Origin: Bifidobacterium longum subsp. infantis ATCC 15697 = JCM 1222 = DSM 20088
GTDB lineage: Bacteria; Actinomycetota; Actinomycetes; Actinomycetales; Bifidobacteriaceae
DNA length: 64,000 nucleotides
Assembly (NCBI RefSeq): GCF_000269965.1
Contig: NC_017219.1
Coordinates: forward strand, 868,001-932,000
Direction: 5' to 3'
Made by a program: the position numbers and the translations under genes. Positions 17,122 to 25,585 of the stretch are shown here, one piece after another. Position 1 is the stretch's first letter; the number at the start of each line of letters is the position of its first letter. Under the pieces are notes generated by a model that saw only the letters and a list, made by a program, of their open reading frames with translations, was not told where the DNA came from and ran no database searches.

Positions 17122-17220
17122 GATTCCGACAAGTGCGCAAATGGGCCGTATACAGATTGTGACAAGTGTGAGAATCATCTACTTATAGATTGTGACGAAT
17201 GCAAAAATACCCCGAATTCA
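17122..17220. repeat. Three tandem 33-bp imperfect repeats
   Basis: Units start at 17122, 17155 and 17188. Each begins with a conserved 21-base core (GATTGTGACAAGTGTGAGAAT and variants) followed by 12 variable bases. The third unit abuts the end of the IS30 remnant, whose terminal sequence TGTAAGTGCAAC resembles the core. In the plus frame each unit reads D-C/S-D-K/E-C-x-N, but there is no sign of a gene. Confidence 0.7.
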
Positions 17221-17883
17221 ATTTGTAAGTGCAACGCTCGTCTTTGGGTGGCTTGTCTTCGGGAGTACCTTGCCGAGTTCGCGGTACCAAACCTCGTTGG
17301 GTGTTTCCCAGTCCAGGACCTTCATGGGGGTGTCGTTGATCTCGTCCACGATGGCCTGCAGGTCGGCGTCCGTCAGGCCGTCGAAACCGGTCCTCTTGGG
17401 CAGGTAGCGGCGGATGCGCCCGTTGCGGTTCTCGTTCGTGCCGCGCTGGTACGAGGAGTACGGGTCCGCGAAATAGGTCAGCATGCCGAGCGCCTCGTCC
17501 ACGAGCACGTGGCAGGAGGACTCCGTGCCGTTGTCCCAGGTGCGGTCGATCCTCGCGGGCGCGGGGATGTCCTTGTAGATGTCGTATTCGGCGCGCGCCG
17601 TGGCCGGCGCGCTCTTGTCGGGGATGAACCGGGCGAACAGCCTGCGGCTCCTGCGTTCGACCTGCGTGTCGATGCACCGCTTCGACGGGGAGGCGCCGAT
17701 GACCGTGTCGGACTCATAATGGCCGAACTCTCGGCGCGAGTCCACGCGTTTCGGACGTTCGCCGATCGGCTGTGTCCTCAGCTCGTCGATCCGGACACGT
17801 TCCTCTGCCGACAGGTGGGAATACACTCTCATATCGAGCGCGACACTTTCTCTCTGGTTATGAACTTGAACACTTCCAGCCAT
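17218..17883 (-). pseudogene. IS30-family transposase with internal deletion
   Basis: The 221-residue frame keeps the catalytic core of IS30 transposases: FGHYESDTVIG (first Asp), DRTWDNGTES (second Asp) and YSSYQRGTNENRNGRIRRYLPK (Glu). The C-terminal NDTPMKVLDWETPNEVW is also normal. The beginning, YSHLSAEERVRIDELR, runs straight into TQPIGERPKRVDSR, so the helix-turn-helix region of roughly 120-150 residues is missing, and the start is poorly defined. Its stop lies just outside the terminal repeat. It is probably inactive. Confidence 0.75.
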
Positions 17884-17904
17884 GGAGCAGGTGTTGCGCT
17901 TCTA
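17224..17904 (-). mobile_element. IS30-family element remnant
   Basis: Imperfect terminal inverted repeats flank the transposase remnant: TGTAAGTGCAACGCT (17224-17238) and the complement of 17890-17904 (TAGAAGCGCAACACC), 11 of 15 bases alike. The span of about 680 bp is shorter than a full IS30 element (over 1 kb), matching the internal deletion. I cannot find clear target duplications. Confidence 0.55.
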
Positions 17905-17953
17905 TTTAGAACTCGTGCGGTCTATCATTACATATTGTGGGGAGGTGTCGTAA

Positions 17954-19789
17954 ATGCCGATTGTCGCGGGATTCCGGCCGTTTTGTGATGCGGTGGCGAC
18001 ATCGTGGCGGACGAGTGCGTATGCGTTGCGTAGGCGTCCGGTGCGTACGGTGGTGATGTGGCTGTCGATGTTGGTGATGATGGCGATGCCGTCGTTGCAG
18101 GTGTGGCTGATCGGTTGGGCGTGCGGCCCGGACGGGCTTGGTATGGGGTCGGGGCTGGGCGTGGGCCGGTTCGCGGTGATCCTGGCGGTGCTGACGGTGG
18201 GCGCGGTGTTGATGTCGGTGTCGTCGTCGTTGGCGCAGAACATGCGTGACTTGTTGCAGGAGCCATTGATGGCCGAATACCAGTCCGATCTGACCGACGC
18301 GCTGGCGCGTCTGACTCCCGCGCAGACGTTGGACGACGAGGTGACGACGCAGGTGCGGGCCGCGCGCGACGCGATCCCGTACAACGTGGCCTCGCAGGCC
18401 GCGGACGCGACCTCAGTGGTGGGCGCGCTGGCGTCGATGGTCATGCTGGCCGCGTCCTTGTGGCATATGCATCCGTTGGCGGCGCTGATGATCGCGTTGG
18501 CGATGGTCCCGGAGCTGTTGGCCCAGTTCGGCGTGGAGAAGCTCACGAACGAGTTATGGCCCAAGCGCGGCAGGGAGTCGCGTCGGGCGAACTATTTCGA
18601 GCGGTTGTTGGATTATCCACCGTCGAGCACGGAGATCGCGGCCACGGCCGGTTCGTTCGGCATCCCTGCGCAGGCGCGCGTACGCTATTTCAATATGGCC
18701 GGCATGTGGGAGCGTATCTCGTGGCGCACGGTGCAGTTGACCGGTGTGAGTTCGCTCGTGTTCGCCGTGCTGACGGGCGGCGCGTTCTGGCTGATCCTGA
18801 CGTCCGGCCATGCGTCCGTGTCGAGCATCCCGGCCGCGTTGGTGGGCATCATGACGGGATTGTCGGTCACGCGCACCACTGGCGAGGCGTTCGGCAACCT
18901 CATGGCGTCCACGCCGATGATCCTTGCCTACGAACGGCTCATGGACCTGCTGCGCGCGAACCCCGCGATCCCCGAGACGACCGGTCCGGTCGGCGTGCAC
19001 GTGGAGCATCTGACGTACGCGTATCCGACTGTTGCAAAGCATGACGATGACGCGGATGACGCGTCGGCAGCGTCGGTTCCGGCCGTTCAGACTCCGGCGT
19101 TGGACGACGTGTCGTTGGATGTCGAAGCGGGATCGATCGTCGCGCTGGTGGGCGAGAACGGGTCGGGCAAGACCACGCTCGTCAAGCTCATCGCCGGCAT
19201 CCTCGACGCCCCGGACGGCACCGTGACCCTGTCCTCGGGCGCGGACGGCGGGAACGGCCGTACCTTGGGGTCGTGGGCCGAACGGTTGGGCGCGTCGAGC
19301 ATGGTGTTCCAGGATTTCACGCACATCGAGGTGACCGTGCGCGAGTTCATCGATCCCGCTCTGCGGCAATCGGATGATGAGTTATGTGACGGGTTGCGTC
19401 GCGCCCGCGCGCTCGACATCGTGGATGGGCTTCCCGGCGGCTTGGATACGCAGCTCGGTCAGGAGTGGGGCGGCGTTGGCCTGTCTGGCGGGCAATGGCA
19501 GCGGCTTGCGCTGGCCCGCACGTTCCTGTCCGGCAAGCCGTTGTGGATACTCGACGAGCCGACCGCCGCGGTCGACGCCACCGCCGAGGCCGCGATCTAC
19601 CATGATCTGATCGCCAACCGTCCGGCGGGCACCACTGTGATCGTCATCAGCCACCGGCCCCGCGTGCTAACCGGCATGGACCGGATTATCGTCCTCGACC
19701 ACGGCCACGTCAATGAAACCGGCACCTACCGTCAACTGGTCGACAGCAACGGCACCTTCTCCCGTCTCGCACACGACAGCCTCGAATGA
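17954..19789 (+). CDS. ABC transporter, fused permease and ATPase
   Basis: The 611-residue half-transporter of exporter type has about five to six membrane spans in residues 30-310. Its ATPase domain, starting near residue 345, has Walker A VGENGSGKTT, Q-loop VFQDF, signature LSGGQWQRLALAR, Walker B WILDEPTAAVDA and switch ISHRP. It starts directly beside the IS30 remnant; GGGAGGTG precedes ATG 17954. No partner half-transporter, substrate gene or regulator is adjacent, so it may homodimerise. Many GTG/TTG-rich codons differ slightly from neighbours. Confidence 0.8.
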   Translation: MPIVAGFRPFCDAVATSWRTSAYALRRRPVRTVVMWLSMLVMMAMPSLQVWLIGWACGPDGLGMGSGLGVGRFAVILAVLTVGAVLMSVSSSLAQNMRDLLQEPLMAEYQSDLTDALARLTPAQTLDDEVTTQVRAARDAIPYNVASQAADATSVVGALASMVMLAASLWHMHPLAALMIALAMVPELLAQFGVEKLTNELWPKRGRESRRANYFERLLDYPPSSTEIAATAGSFGIPAQARVRYFNMAGMWERISWRTVQLTGVSSLVFAVLTGGAFWLILTSGHASVSSIPAALVGIMTGLSVTRTTGEAFGNLMASTPMILAYERLMDLLRANPAIPETTGPVGVHVEHLTYAYPTVAKHDDDADDASAASVPAVQTPALDDVSLDVEAGSIVALVGENGSGKTTLVKLIAGILDAPDGTVTLSSGADGGNGRTLGSWAERLGASSMVFQDFTHIEVTVREFIDPALRQSDDELCDGLRRARALDIVDGLPGGLDTQLGQEWGGVGLSGGQWQRLALARTFLSGKPLWILDEPTAAVDATAEAAIYHDLIANRPAGTTVIVISHRPRVLTGMDRIIVLDHGHVNETGTYRQLVDSNGTFSRLAHDSLE

Positions 19790-20080
19790 GCTCGATGGCA
19801 TATCCGGTTGATTGTTAAAAACTCAGTGGCCGGCCGACAGATTCGTCCGACGAGGCTCGCGCGAGTGATCATAGCGCGGGTCGCGTCGGACATGCGGGAG
19901 ATGGCGCGCCTTATATCAAAAGCGATGATTTTCGAATAAGGACACGGCCCCATCAGCCGGTCGCGGGTACTACAGTGAACCACAACGTTCCTCCCCCGAT
20001 GGTTTGGGGAAACACAGAAAGAGGGAGGAACGATTCCAGGAGCATTCGCTCCGTTGCCATGCAGCAGTAAGGGGAAATTC
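19790..20080. other. Intergenic region with structured leader
   Basis: No gene is seen. The second half holds an inverted repeat CGTTCCTCCC (19986-19995) / GGGAGGAACG (20023-20032) with an internal CCCC...GGGG pair, then a small hairpin GGAGC-ATTC-GCTCC (about 20038-20051), 30 bases before the fragment ORF at 20081. This may be a cis-acting RNA that outlived its gene. Confidence 0.4.
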
Positions 20081-20302
20081 ATGACTGCATCAACCACCGC
20101 GGTACCATCAACGGTATCCGCCAGCACCGGAAAGTCCGGTAGCGCAACAACCAAACTCAGCCGCACGCTGGGCGCCGCCCTGGTCTGGGTGGTGTTCGGC
20201 GCGGACAACTCGTTCGCCGAAAACGAGAAATTCAACGTGTCCGGCGATCTGTGCCTGCACCTTGACACTTCCGCTTCTGCATTGCGTGCCGTACGAGCGT
20301 GA
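20081..20302 (+). pseudogene. N-terminal fragment of an unidentified gene
   Basis: AAGGGGAAATTC precedes an ATG opening a 73-codon frame with a low-complexity Ser/Thr/Ala start (MTASTTAVPSTVSASTGKSG) and then TKLSRTLGAALVWVVFGADNS, which could be the first membrane segment of a transporter. After about 20240 the frame has no recognisable character and overlaps, in another frame, the amidohydrolase remnant. I read it as the 5' end of a gene whose remainder was deleted. Identity unknown. Confidence 0.45.
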
Positions 20303-20616
20303 AGCGGCGTTTCTCTGCTCGGTGCATGCCAACGTATACATGGATGTCGGCCTTGCCAATCCGCATATGGGAGCGCAGGTGAGGGAAGTGCTGCGCAATG
20401 TTCTGGCGTGGTGCCCATTTGACAAGTTGCTCTATGCGTCGGACGGCGTCGGCATCAGTTGAATTGCATTATCTGGCCGCGGTGCTGTTCCGCAGGTATA
20501 TTGCGCGAATCGCCATCGATTGGGTATCGGATGGCGCATGGAACGCGAATCAGGCGAAACGGGTTATCGACGCCATCGCGCATGCCAATGCGGAATGGCT
20601 ATACGGTTTGGCGTGA
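20262..20616 (+). pseudogene. Amidohydrolase C-terminal remnant with frameshift
   Basis: Two overlapping frames together give the last third of a TIM-barrel amidohydrolase (amidohydrolase-2/FluG N-domain type). The first carries LLHCVPYEREAAFLCSVHANVYMDVGLANP and FDKLLYASDGVGIS; the second ELHYLAAVLFRRYIARIAIDWV and RVIDAIAHANAEWLYGL. The one-base frame change lies between about 20445 and 20462, exactly where homologues read SDxxGxPELHY. The first two thirds of the gene are absent. Confidence 0.65.
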
Positions 20617-20637
20617 ACGGGTACTTCGCCGGTGCCG

Positions 20638-21483
20638 TCACTTCCCGAGGAACGCCGGGATGGCTTCAGCCGCCGCGTATCCCTTGCGGTACATCATTTC
20701 CAGGCCCTCGAAGTTCTTCTTCAGGGTGTTGAGACCATACAGGTCTTCGGGTGCGAGGATCAGCACTTTGCCTTCCGCCTCGTAATGCTTGGCGAGTTCG
20801 AGTTCGTCGTTGTAGGTCTTGTAGCGCATGCGCAGCTTCTCGGCCGCGGCGGGGTGGGAGCGTTCGAGGATGCGGGCCGGAGCCAAATCCTTCTGCTGCT
20901 TGCGCACTTCGTCACGCAAGCGGGACAGAATCAGAATCACGCGATCATAGCCGTCATCCAGCGCCTTCTGTACCGGGATCGGATCGGCGATGCCGCCATC
21001 GAAATACGGCACGCCATCCACCACATACGGCTCGCAGGCCACCGGCACGGCGGACGAAGCCTTGATGATGTCGAAATCATCAAAACGCACGCGCGATTTG
21101 TCGAAATACTTGGTCGAGCCGTCCTCGGCATTGCAGGCCACCACGGTGAATCCGGTCGGATTGGCCTCAAAGGCCTCGAAATCCAACGGATTCTCACCGT
21201 CATGGTTGCTCAGCGTGCCATAGATGTAGTCGAGGTTGGCGAAGTTGTGGTTCTTGAAATAGCTCTCCGCGCTCGCGTACTCCTTGCGGAAGGCGTATTT
21301 GGTGTAGAAGGTGTGGTTGCGGCCGTGCTGGCGGGCGATGAACGAGGTCATATTGGCCGCGCCGGCGGAAACGCCGTAGCACATGTCCACGTCGATGCCG
21401 TCTTCCATCATGCGATCCATCACGCCGCAGCCGAAAATTGCGCGGAACCCGCCGCCGACATCAATCATCGCCGTCTTTGCCAT
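20638..21483 (-). CDS. Patatin-like phospholipase family protein
   Basis: The 281-residue protein has an oxyanion-type GGGFRAIFGCG, nucleophile motif GVSAG near residue 39 and the Asp motif DGGIAD near residue 163, the Ser-Asp dyad of bacterial patatins (RssA/YjjU-like). These hydrolyse acyl lipids in the cytoplasm or at the membrane; the natural substrate here is unknown. AGGGGG precedes the start. It is 100 bases downstream of murI on the same strand. Confidence 0.87.
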   Translation of the reverse strand: MAKTAMIDVGGGFRAIFGCGVMDRMMEDGIDVDMCYGVSAGAANMTSFIARQHGRNHTFYTKYAFRKEYASAESYFKNHNFANLDYIYGTLSNHDGENPLDFEAFEANPTGFTVVACNAEDGSTKYFDKSRVRFDDFDIIKASSAVPVACEPYVVDGVPYFDGGIADPIPVQKALDDGYDRVILILSRLRDEVRKQQKDLAPARILERSHPAAAEKLRMRYKTYNDELELAKHYEAEGKVLILAPEDLYGLNTLKKNFEGLEMMYRKGYAAAEAIPAFLGK

Positions 21484-21582
21484 ACCAACCCCCTGTTCAC
21501 TTGAATTTGGTATGAGCTTACGCGCGCTGCGCGGACAGCGATATGGGCAGTGTGCCGTGAATTTGTCTGGTTCTTTCTTGGC

Positions 21583-22377
21583 TCATACGTTCAACAATTT
21601 GCGTGATAACTCGGCAATCCGTTCGGACGGATCGGAATTGGCAAGCTCCACGCCGCCGGTAGCGCCTTCGGGCGCCAGCTTGCCCAGAGATTCCAACACC
21701 ACGCCCAGGTGGCGCACGGTGCCCTCATTGCCATCGATGACGGCGGCCCGTTCAGGCAGCAGCTCGCGGAAGTAGTCGCGGTAAAACACGAAATGCGTGC
21801 AACCCAACACCACCGAGTCGATGTGCTCCATGTCATATTGATCGAAGTAGCCGTGCAGCGTGCGCATCACCAGATCATGGTCGCCGAGCCGCCCGGACTC
21901 CACAATCTCCACCAAGTCGGGGCAAGGCTCCTTGAAAATGGTGTTCTGCGAGTCGAATCGATCCATGAGTGTGGCGAACTTCCGCTCACGCAAGGTCAGG
22001 GGAGTGGCCGCCACAATCACTCTCTGAGGAATATGATGCGGGTCGGAAGGCACGTCACCACGGTCGCACGCCACTTTCAGGGCCGGCTCCATGCCGATGA
22101 TCGGAATATCGTAGTGTTCGCGCAAATCGTTCACCGCGGCGGAAGTGGCGGTATTGCAGGCGATGACCACGGCCTTGACGCCTTGACGCACGAACCGTTC
22201 GACGATATCGAAACTCAGGGCCCTCACCTGCTCAGGCGTCTTGATGCCGTACGGGGCGTTGGCCGAATCGCCAAAATACAGCACATGCTCGGCCGGCATA
22301 TCCTTGGCGATTTGGCGAGCCACGGAAATACCGCCAAGACCCGAATCGAATACGCCGATTGGAGCCGAAGAGCTCAT
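21583..22377 (-). CDS. murI: Glutamate racemase
   Basis: This 264-residue enzyme converts L- to D-glutamate for peptidoglycan. Motifs are [34 protein letters not shown] (first catalytic Cys) and [10 protein letters not shown] (second catalytic Cys). The ATG at 22377 is chosen because AGGGAGGATTCAGGC lies just upstream and the protein then begins [13 protein letters not shown], the usual family start; upstream codons in the frame have no family similarity. dapF is divergent. Confidence 0.93.
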   Translation of the reverse strand: MSSSAPIGVFDSGLGGISVARQIAKDMPAEHVLYFGDSANAPYGIKTPEQVRALSFDIVERFVRQGVKAVVIACNTATSAAVNDLREHYDIPIIGMEPALKVACDRGDVPSDPHHIPQRVIVAATPLTLRERKFATLMDRFDSQNTIFKEPCPDLVEIVESGRLGDHDLVMRTLHGYFDQYDMEHIDSVVLGCTHFVFYRDYFRELLPERAAVIDGNEGTVRHLGVVLESLGKLAPEGATGGVELANSDPSERIAELSRKLLNV

Positions 22378-22471
22378 GCCTGAATCCTCCCTATAGCCAT
22401 GCCTGCAACCGTATGTTGCCGCGAACCGAACATAAAGCCGATTTTCAGCGGTGTTGTTTCGCTCCCTAGAG

Positions 22472-22484
22472 TACTCTGAAAGCC
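22472..22484 (+). promoter_or_regulatory. -10-like TACTCT seven bases before dapF start
   Basis: TACTCT (22472-22477), then 7 bases, then ATG 22485, with no Shine-Dalgarno sequence. This suggests a leaderless mRNA starting at the codon. Confidence 0.55.
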
Positions 22485-23378
22485 ATGAGTCTTCCGCAAC
22501 GAGTAACCAAGACACACGCAACCGGCAATGATTTCGTGGTGTACCTCGACAAGTCCGGCAAATTCGAGCCCACCGCCGATGAGGTTCGATTCCTGTGCGA
22601 CCGTCACTTCGGCATTGGTGGCGATGGCCTGATTCGTCTGACCCGTCCTGAGTTCGTGTCCGACCTAAGCGATGACCAGGTTTCGGCTGTGCTAGCCGGG
22701 GGCGCGAAATGGTTCATGGACTATCGCAACGCGGATGGATCGTTGGCGGAGATGTGCGGCAATGGTACACGCGCCATCACCTTGTTCGCCCAACGCGAGG
22801 GTGTGGCCGACTCCACCGAGCCGTTCCGCCTCGGCACCCGTGCCGGCGTCAAGATTCTCACTCCACGCAGCAACACGAAGCCATACGGAGCCAACGTCTT
22901 CCAGATCGAAATGGGGGAGTGGAAGGTCGGCGAAACCGATGCCTACGAGGTCACCATCCCCGGCACTGAGGGCTCGGCGCGCGGTACATTCGTGGATATG
23001 GGCAACCCGCATGTGGTCGCGGTGATCGAGGATGCCTTCGCGTCCCTGCCAGTGGTTGAATCACTGGATTTGGTCACCAAGCCCGTGGTGGCTCCCGTCA
23101 TCGAATCCGATCAGAACGTGGAATTCGTGCGGATCGACGAGATCGACCAGAACACCGGCGTGGGCGAGGCCACAATGCGCGTCAACGAGCGTGGCTGCGG
23201 CGAGACCCTATCCTGTGGTACCGGCCTGTGCGCCACAGGCATTGTGCTGCGGGCCAAGACCGGCATCAGCCACTGGGACATCACCGTACGTGGCGGCACC
23301 CTGCGCGTGGACGTCACCGACAGCGACGTAAAGCTGACCGGAGCAGCCACGCTGGTCGCCGATATCGATTTGTTGTAA
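22485..23378 (+). CDS. dapF: Diaminopimelate epimerase
   Basis: The 297-residue enzyme turns LL- into meso-diaminopimelate in lysine synthesis. Both catalytic cysteines are visible: [10 protein letters not shown] and [12 protein letters not shown]; the start [14 protein letters not shown] is typical. No ribosome-binding site is seen; a TACTCT hexamer seven bases upstream suggests a leaderless message. It faces murI across a 107-base divergent region and runs towards the VKOR gene. Confidence 0.93.
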   Translation: MSLPQRVTKTHATGNDFVVYLDKSGKFEPTADEVRFLCDRHFGIGGDGLIRLTRPEFVSDLSDDQVSAVLAGGAKWFMDYRNADGSLAEMCGNGTRAITLFAQREGVADSTEPFRLGTRAGVKILTPRSNTKPYGANVFQIEMGEWKVGETDAYEVTIPGTEGSARGTFVDMGNPHVVAVIEDAFASLPVVESLDLVTKPVVAPVIESDQNVEFVRIDEIDQNTGVGEATMRVNERGCGETLSCGTGLCATGIVLRAKTGISHWDITVRGGTLRVDVTDSDVKLTGAATLVADIDLL

Positions 23379-23383
23379 AGGAA

Positions 23384-24124
23384 TCAGGCAGCGAACAGGG
23401 CCGCGCCTTCGGTGACGATGATGAGTACCACGATCGCCACGATCCACAGTATGTCGACCATGAGGTCGATGTTGAGGCGATAATACTTATTGAGTCCGGC
23501 CGGCACCGCCGCGACATCGGCCTCGCTGTCGCTATCATCAGCCGCCACAGCCTTACGTGACGGCAATCCCTGCACGGCCACGGTCGCATGGCTCAACGCC
23601 ATGAACTGGATGGTGGTGGAGAACATCAGGGTCAGGCACCACGGGCACAGCGCGTGAATCACGAACAGCGACTGTGTGCTCAGCCAGTACGAGTAGGCCA
23701 AAGCGGCCAGTCCGCCCAGCCACGTGCAGGTCGCGAACCAACGCGGCACCTTCACACGAGCCAAACCGATCACCGCGATGGTAATGAACACCGATTCGGC
23801 GGCGATGCCGAAGAACGCGTTCGGATAGCTCAGCCCGCCGAACTTCACGATTTCCGCCTGCCAGGACTGGGCCACCGCCGAACAGGACACCACCGAGTTC
23901 AGATCGCAGCCGAGCGCGGACTCCGGATGCCTAGCCAACTGCAAAGTCTCGGCGGACAGAATGAGCGAGGCCCCCAATGCCACTGCCGAGGCGATCAGCA
24001 TGATGAGATATGTCCAAGTGGCACTGTGGCGCCATCCAATCAACGGTCGCGTCTCCGCCAAGCCAAGCGGCGTGGTGTTCGTGGTGCTGGATGATGTGTC
24101 GGTTGCGGTGTTACGAGTCATCAT
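23384..24124 (-). CDS. Vitamin K epoxide reductase family membrane protein
   Basis: The 246-residue protein has about five membrane spans. Redox cysteines are the pair around CDLNSVVSC (loop 1) and the CxxC in HALCPWCLTLMF. Bacterial VKOR homologues reoxidise DsbA-like proteins and so drive disulfide formation in exported proteins. About 30 Thr/Ser-rich residues precede the first span. AAAGGGGC lies before ATGATG at 24124. No DsbA-like partner is adjacent. The stop is five bases from the dapF stop on the other strand. Confidence 0.87.
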   Translation of the reverse strand: MMTRNTATDTSSSTTNTTPLGLAETRPLIGWRHSATWTYLIMLIASAVALGASLILSAETLQLARHPESALGCDLNSVVSCSAVAQSWQAEIVKFGGLSYPNAFFGIAAESVFITIAVIGLARVKVPRWFATCTWLGGLAALAYSYWLSTQSLFVIHALCPWCLTLMFSTTIQFMALSHATVAVQGLPSRKAVAADDSDSEADVAAVPAGLNKYYRLNIDLMVDILWIVAIVVLIIVTEGAALFAA

Positions 24125-24267
24125 GCCCCTTTCGATAGCGCTGCGCTCCAGATTAGCCTCTGCGGTTGTCAGCTGAGTGCCGAATGTCTGGTCTTGGCCG
24201 TTGGCAGAAGGTGACGACCTGTCTGCGCCTTGCGTGGGAATGCTGAGATGAGGTTACGATGGAAGGT

Positions 24268-25152
24268 ATGACTGGATATGTGATGCCTTTGGAGCCGCCC
24301 GCCGTCGGGTGGGACATCCATTGCCATACCGTCTTCTCGGATGGCACGGAAACGCCGGTCACATTGGCCGAACAATCCAAGGCATTGGGACTCAAGGGCG
24401 TGGCCATTTCCGATCATGACACCACCGCCGGCTGGCCGGAGGCCGAAGCCGCAGCCCATAGGGTCGGTTTGCCGTTGCTCCGCGGCACCGAAATCACCGC
24501 CACGGATGAGAACGTCTCCGTACACATGCTCGGCTACCAGTATGATCCCACGAATCAGCACATCACGGACTTGTTCGCCGATACTCGAGCCGCACGGTTG
24601 CAACGCACGCAGCGCATGGTCGAATTGTTGTCTCGTGATTATCCGATTACCTGGCAATCCGTGCTCGCCCAAGTCAAAGAGGGTGGCAAAACCACCATTG
24701 GCCGGCCTCACATCGCTGATGCTTTGGTGAGTGCCGGCGTATATCGGACTCGTTCGGAAGCGTTTGCGGATGCGGTCAGCGCCTCATCCAAATACTATAT
24801 TCCCACGCCTTCGCCGACCTCTCATGAAGTGGTGTCCGCCGTCAAGGGAGCGGGCGGTGTGATTCTGATCGCCCATGCCGGTGATGTGAGCCGTAACCGC
24901 AGACTGTTGTCCGATGACCAGATCGAGGCATTGATCAGCGAGGGATTGGACGGGCTGGAGGTATGGCACCGTGGCAATTCACCGGAGCAACGAGAACGGC
25001 TGCTCACCATCTGCCGCCGGCACCAGCTGCTGGTCACCGGTGGATCTGACTGGCATGGCAAAGGCAAACCGAACAAACTGGGGGAGAACCTCACCGATGA
25101 GGCCACTGTCGAAGAGATCGTTCATCGCGGCGTGCTTCCGCTATATCGGTGA
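24268..25152 (+). CDS. PHP-domain phosphoesterase
   Basis: The protein (about 294 residues) opens with the PHP metal motif WDIHCHTVFSDGTETP, followed by GLKGVAISDHDTTAG, LLRGTEITA, AGGVILIAHAGD and GGSDWHGK. Family members act as 3',5'-nucleoside bisphosphate phosphatases/RNases (TrpH-like, RNase AM). I place the start at 24268 because TACGAT lies exactly seven bases upstream; an in-frame ATG at 24259 is the alternative. Confidence 0.85.
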   Translation: MTGYVMPLEPPAVGWDIHCHTVFSDGTETPVTLAEQSKALGLKGVAISDHDTTAGWPEAEAAAHRVGLPLLRGTEITATDENVSVHMLGYQYDPTNQHITDLFADTRAARLQRTQRMVELLSRDYPITWQSVLAQVKEGGKTTIGRPHIADALVSAGVYRTRSEAFADAVSASSKYYIPTPSPTSHEVVSAVKGAGGVILIAHAGDVSRNRRLLSDDQIEALISEGLDGLEVWHRGNSPEQRERLLTICRRHQLLVTGGSDWHGKGKPNKLGENLTDEATVEEIVHRGVLPLYR

Positions 25153-25165
25153 TTCGGCAATAGAA

Positions 25166-25197
25166 AAGCGTCCTCGAGGAAATGCTCAAGGACGCTT
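25166..25197. terminator. Bidirectional terminator
   Basis: 13-bp stem with one mismatch, 25166-25178 / 25185-25197 (AAGCGTCC...GGACGCTT), preceded by AGAAAAG, i.e. a short T-tract on the minus strand. It lies between convergent PHP and DUF3107 genes. Confidence 0.7.
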
Positions 25198-25212
25198 ATG
25201 CGCGATTCATGG

Positions 25213-25437
25213 TCACAGCGTGCCGAAGCCGACGGCGTGCTTGGTTTCGGAGCCGATGATCGCGTAACCGAGTGCCTTGGCGGGCACGATGATGCGACGG
25301 CCCTTGTCATCGGTCAGATCGATCGTCGCGTTGTCGGCCACGGCCTGCGCGATGGCCTGGCTCACATTGTCGGCTGATTCGTCGGTGCTGAAGTTCACCG
25401 GTCGTGCCACGTTCTGAATGCCCAGTTCGATATCCAT
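25213..25437 (-). CDS. DUF3107 family protein
   Basis: This 74-residue actinobacterial protein matches DUF3107: MDIELGIQNVARPVNFSTDES, a central DLTDDKGRRIIVPAKALGYAIIG and ending VGFGTL. Function is unknown. AAGGAG precedes the start. In actinobacteria it typically lies near UvrD-type helicases and a phosphotransferase, as here. Confidence 0.85.
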   Translation of the reverse strand: MDIELGIQNVARPVNFSTDESADNVSQAIAQAVADNATIDLTDDKGRRIIVPAKALGYAIIGSETKHAVGFGTL

Positions 25438-25585
25438 ATAAGGCTCCTTGTCCTGCCGTCTTTGTGACGAACATCATGGTAAGTGGCCGTCGCCGGCCGA
25501 GGTTCTGTACTCTATTGTGCCGCGTGTCTGCGTCGTCATGTGCGGTGTTACGCGCTCGGCGTGGCGCGGAACACCGCACATGACA

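Noticed and set aside
17080..17220. Small Cys-rich protein with DCDKCEN repeats
   Set aside because: The frame starts inside a terminator hairpin, lacks a ribosome-binding site and runs into antisense of the transposase.
19986..20080. T-box or glnA-type RNA
   Set aside because: No T-box sequence, no specifier loop and no match to the glnA consensus could be found.
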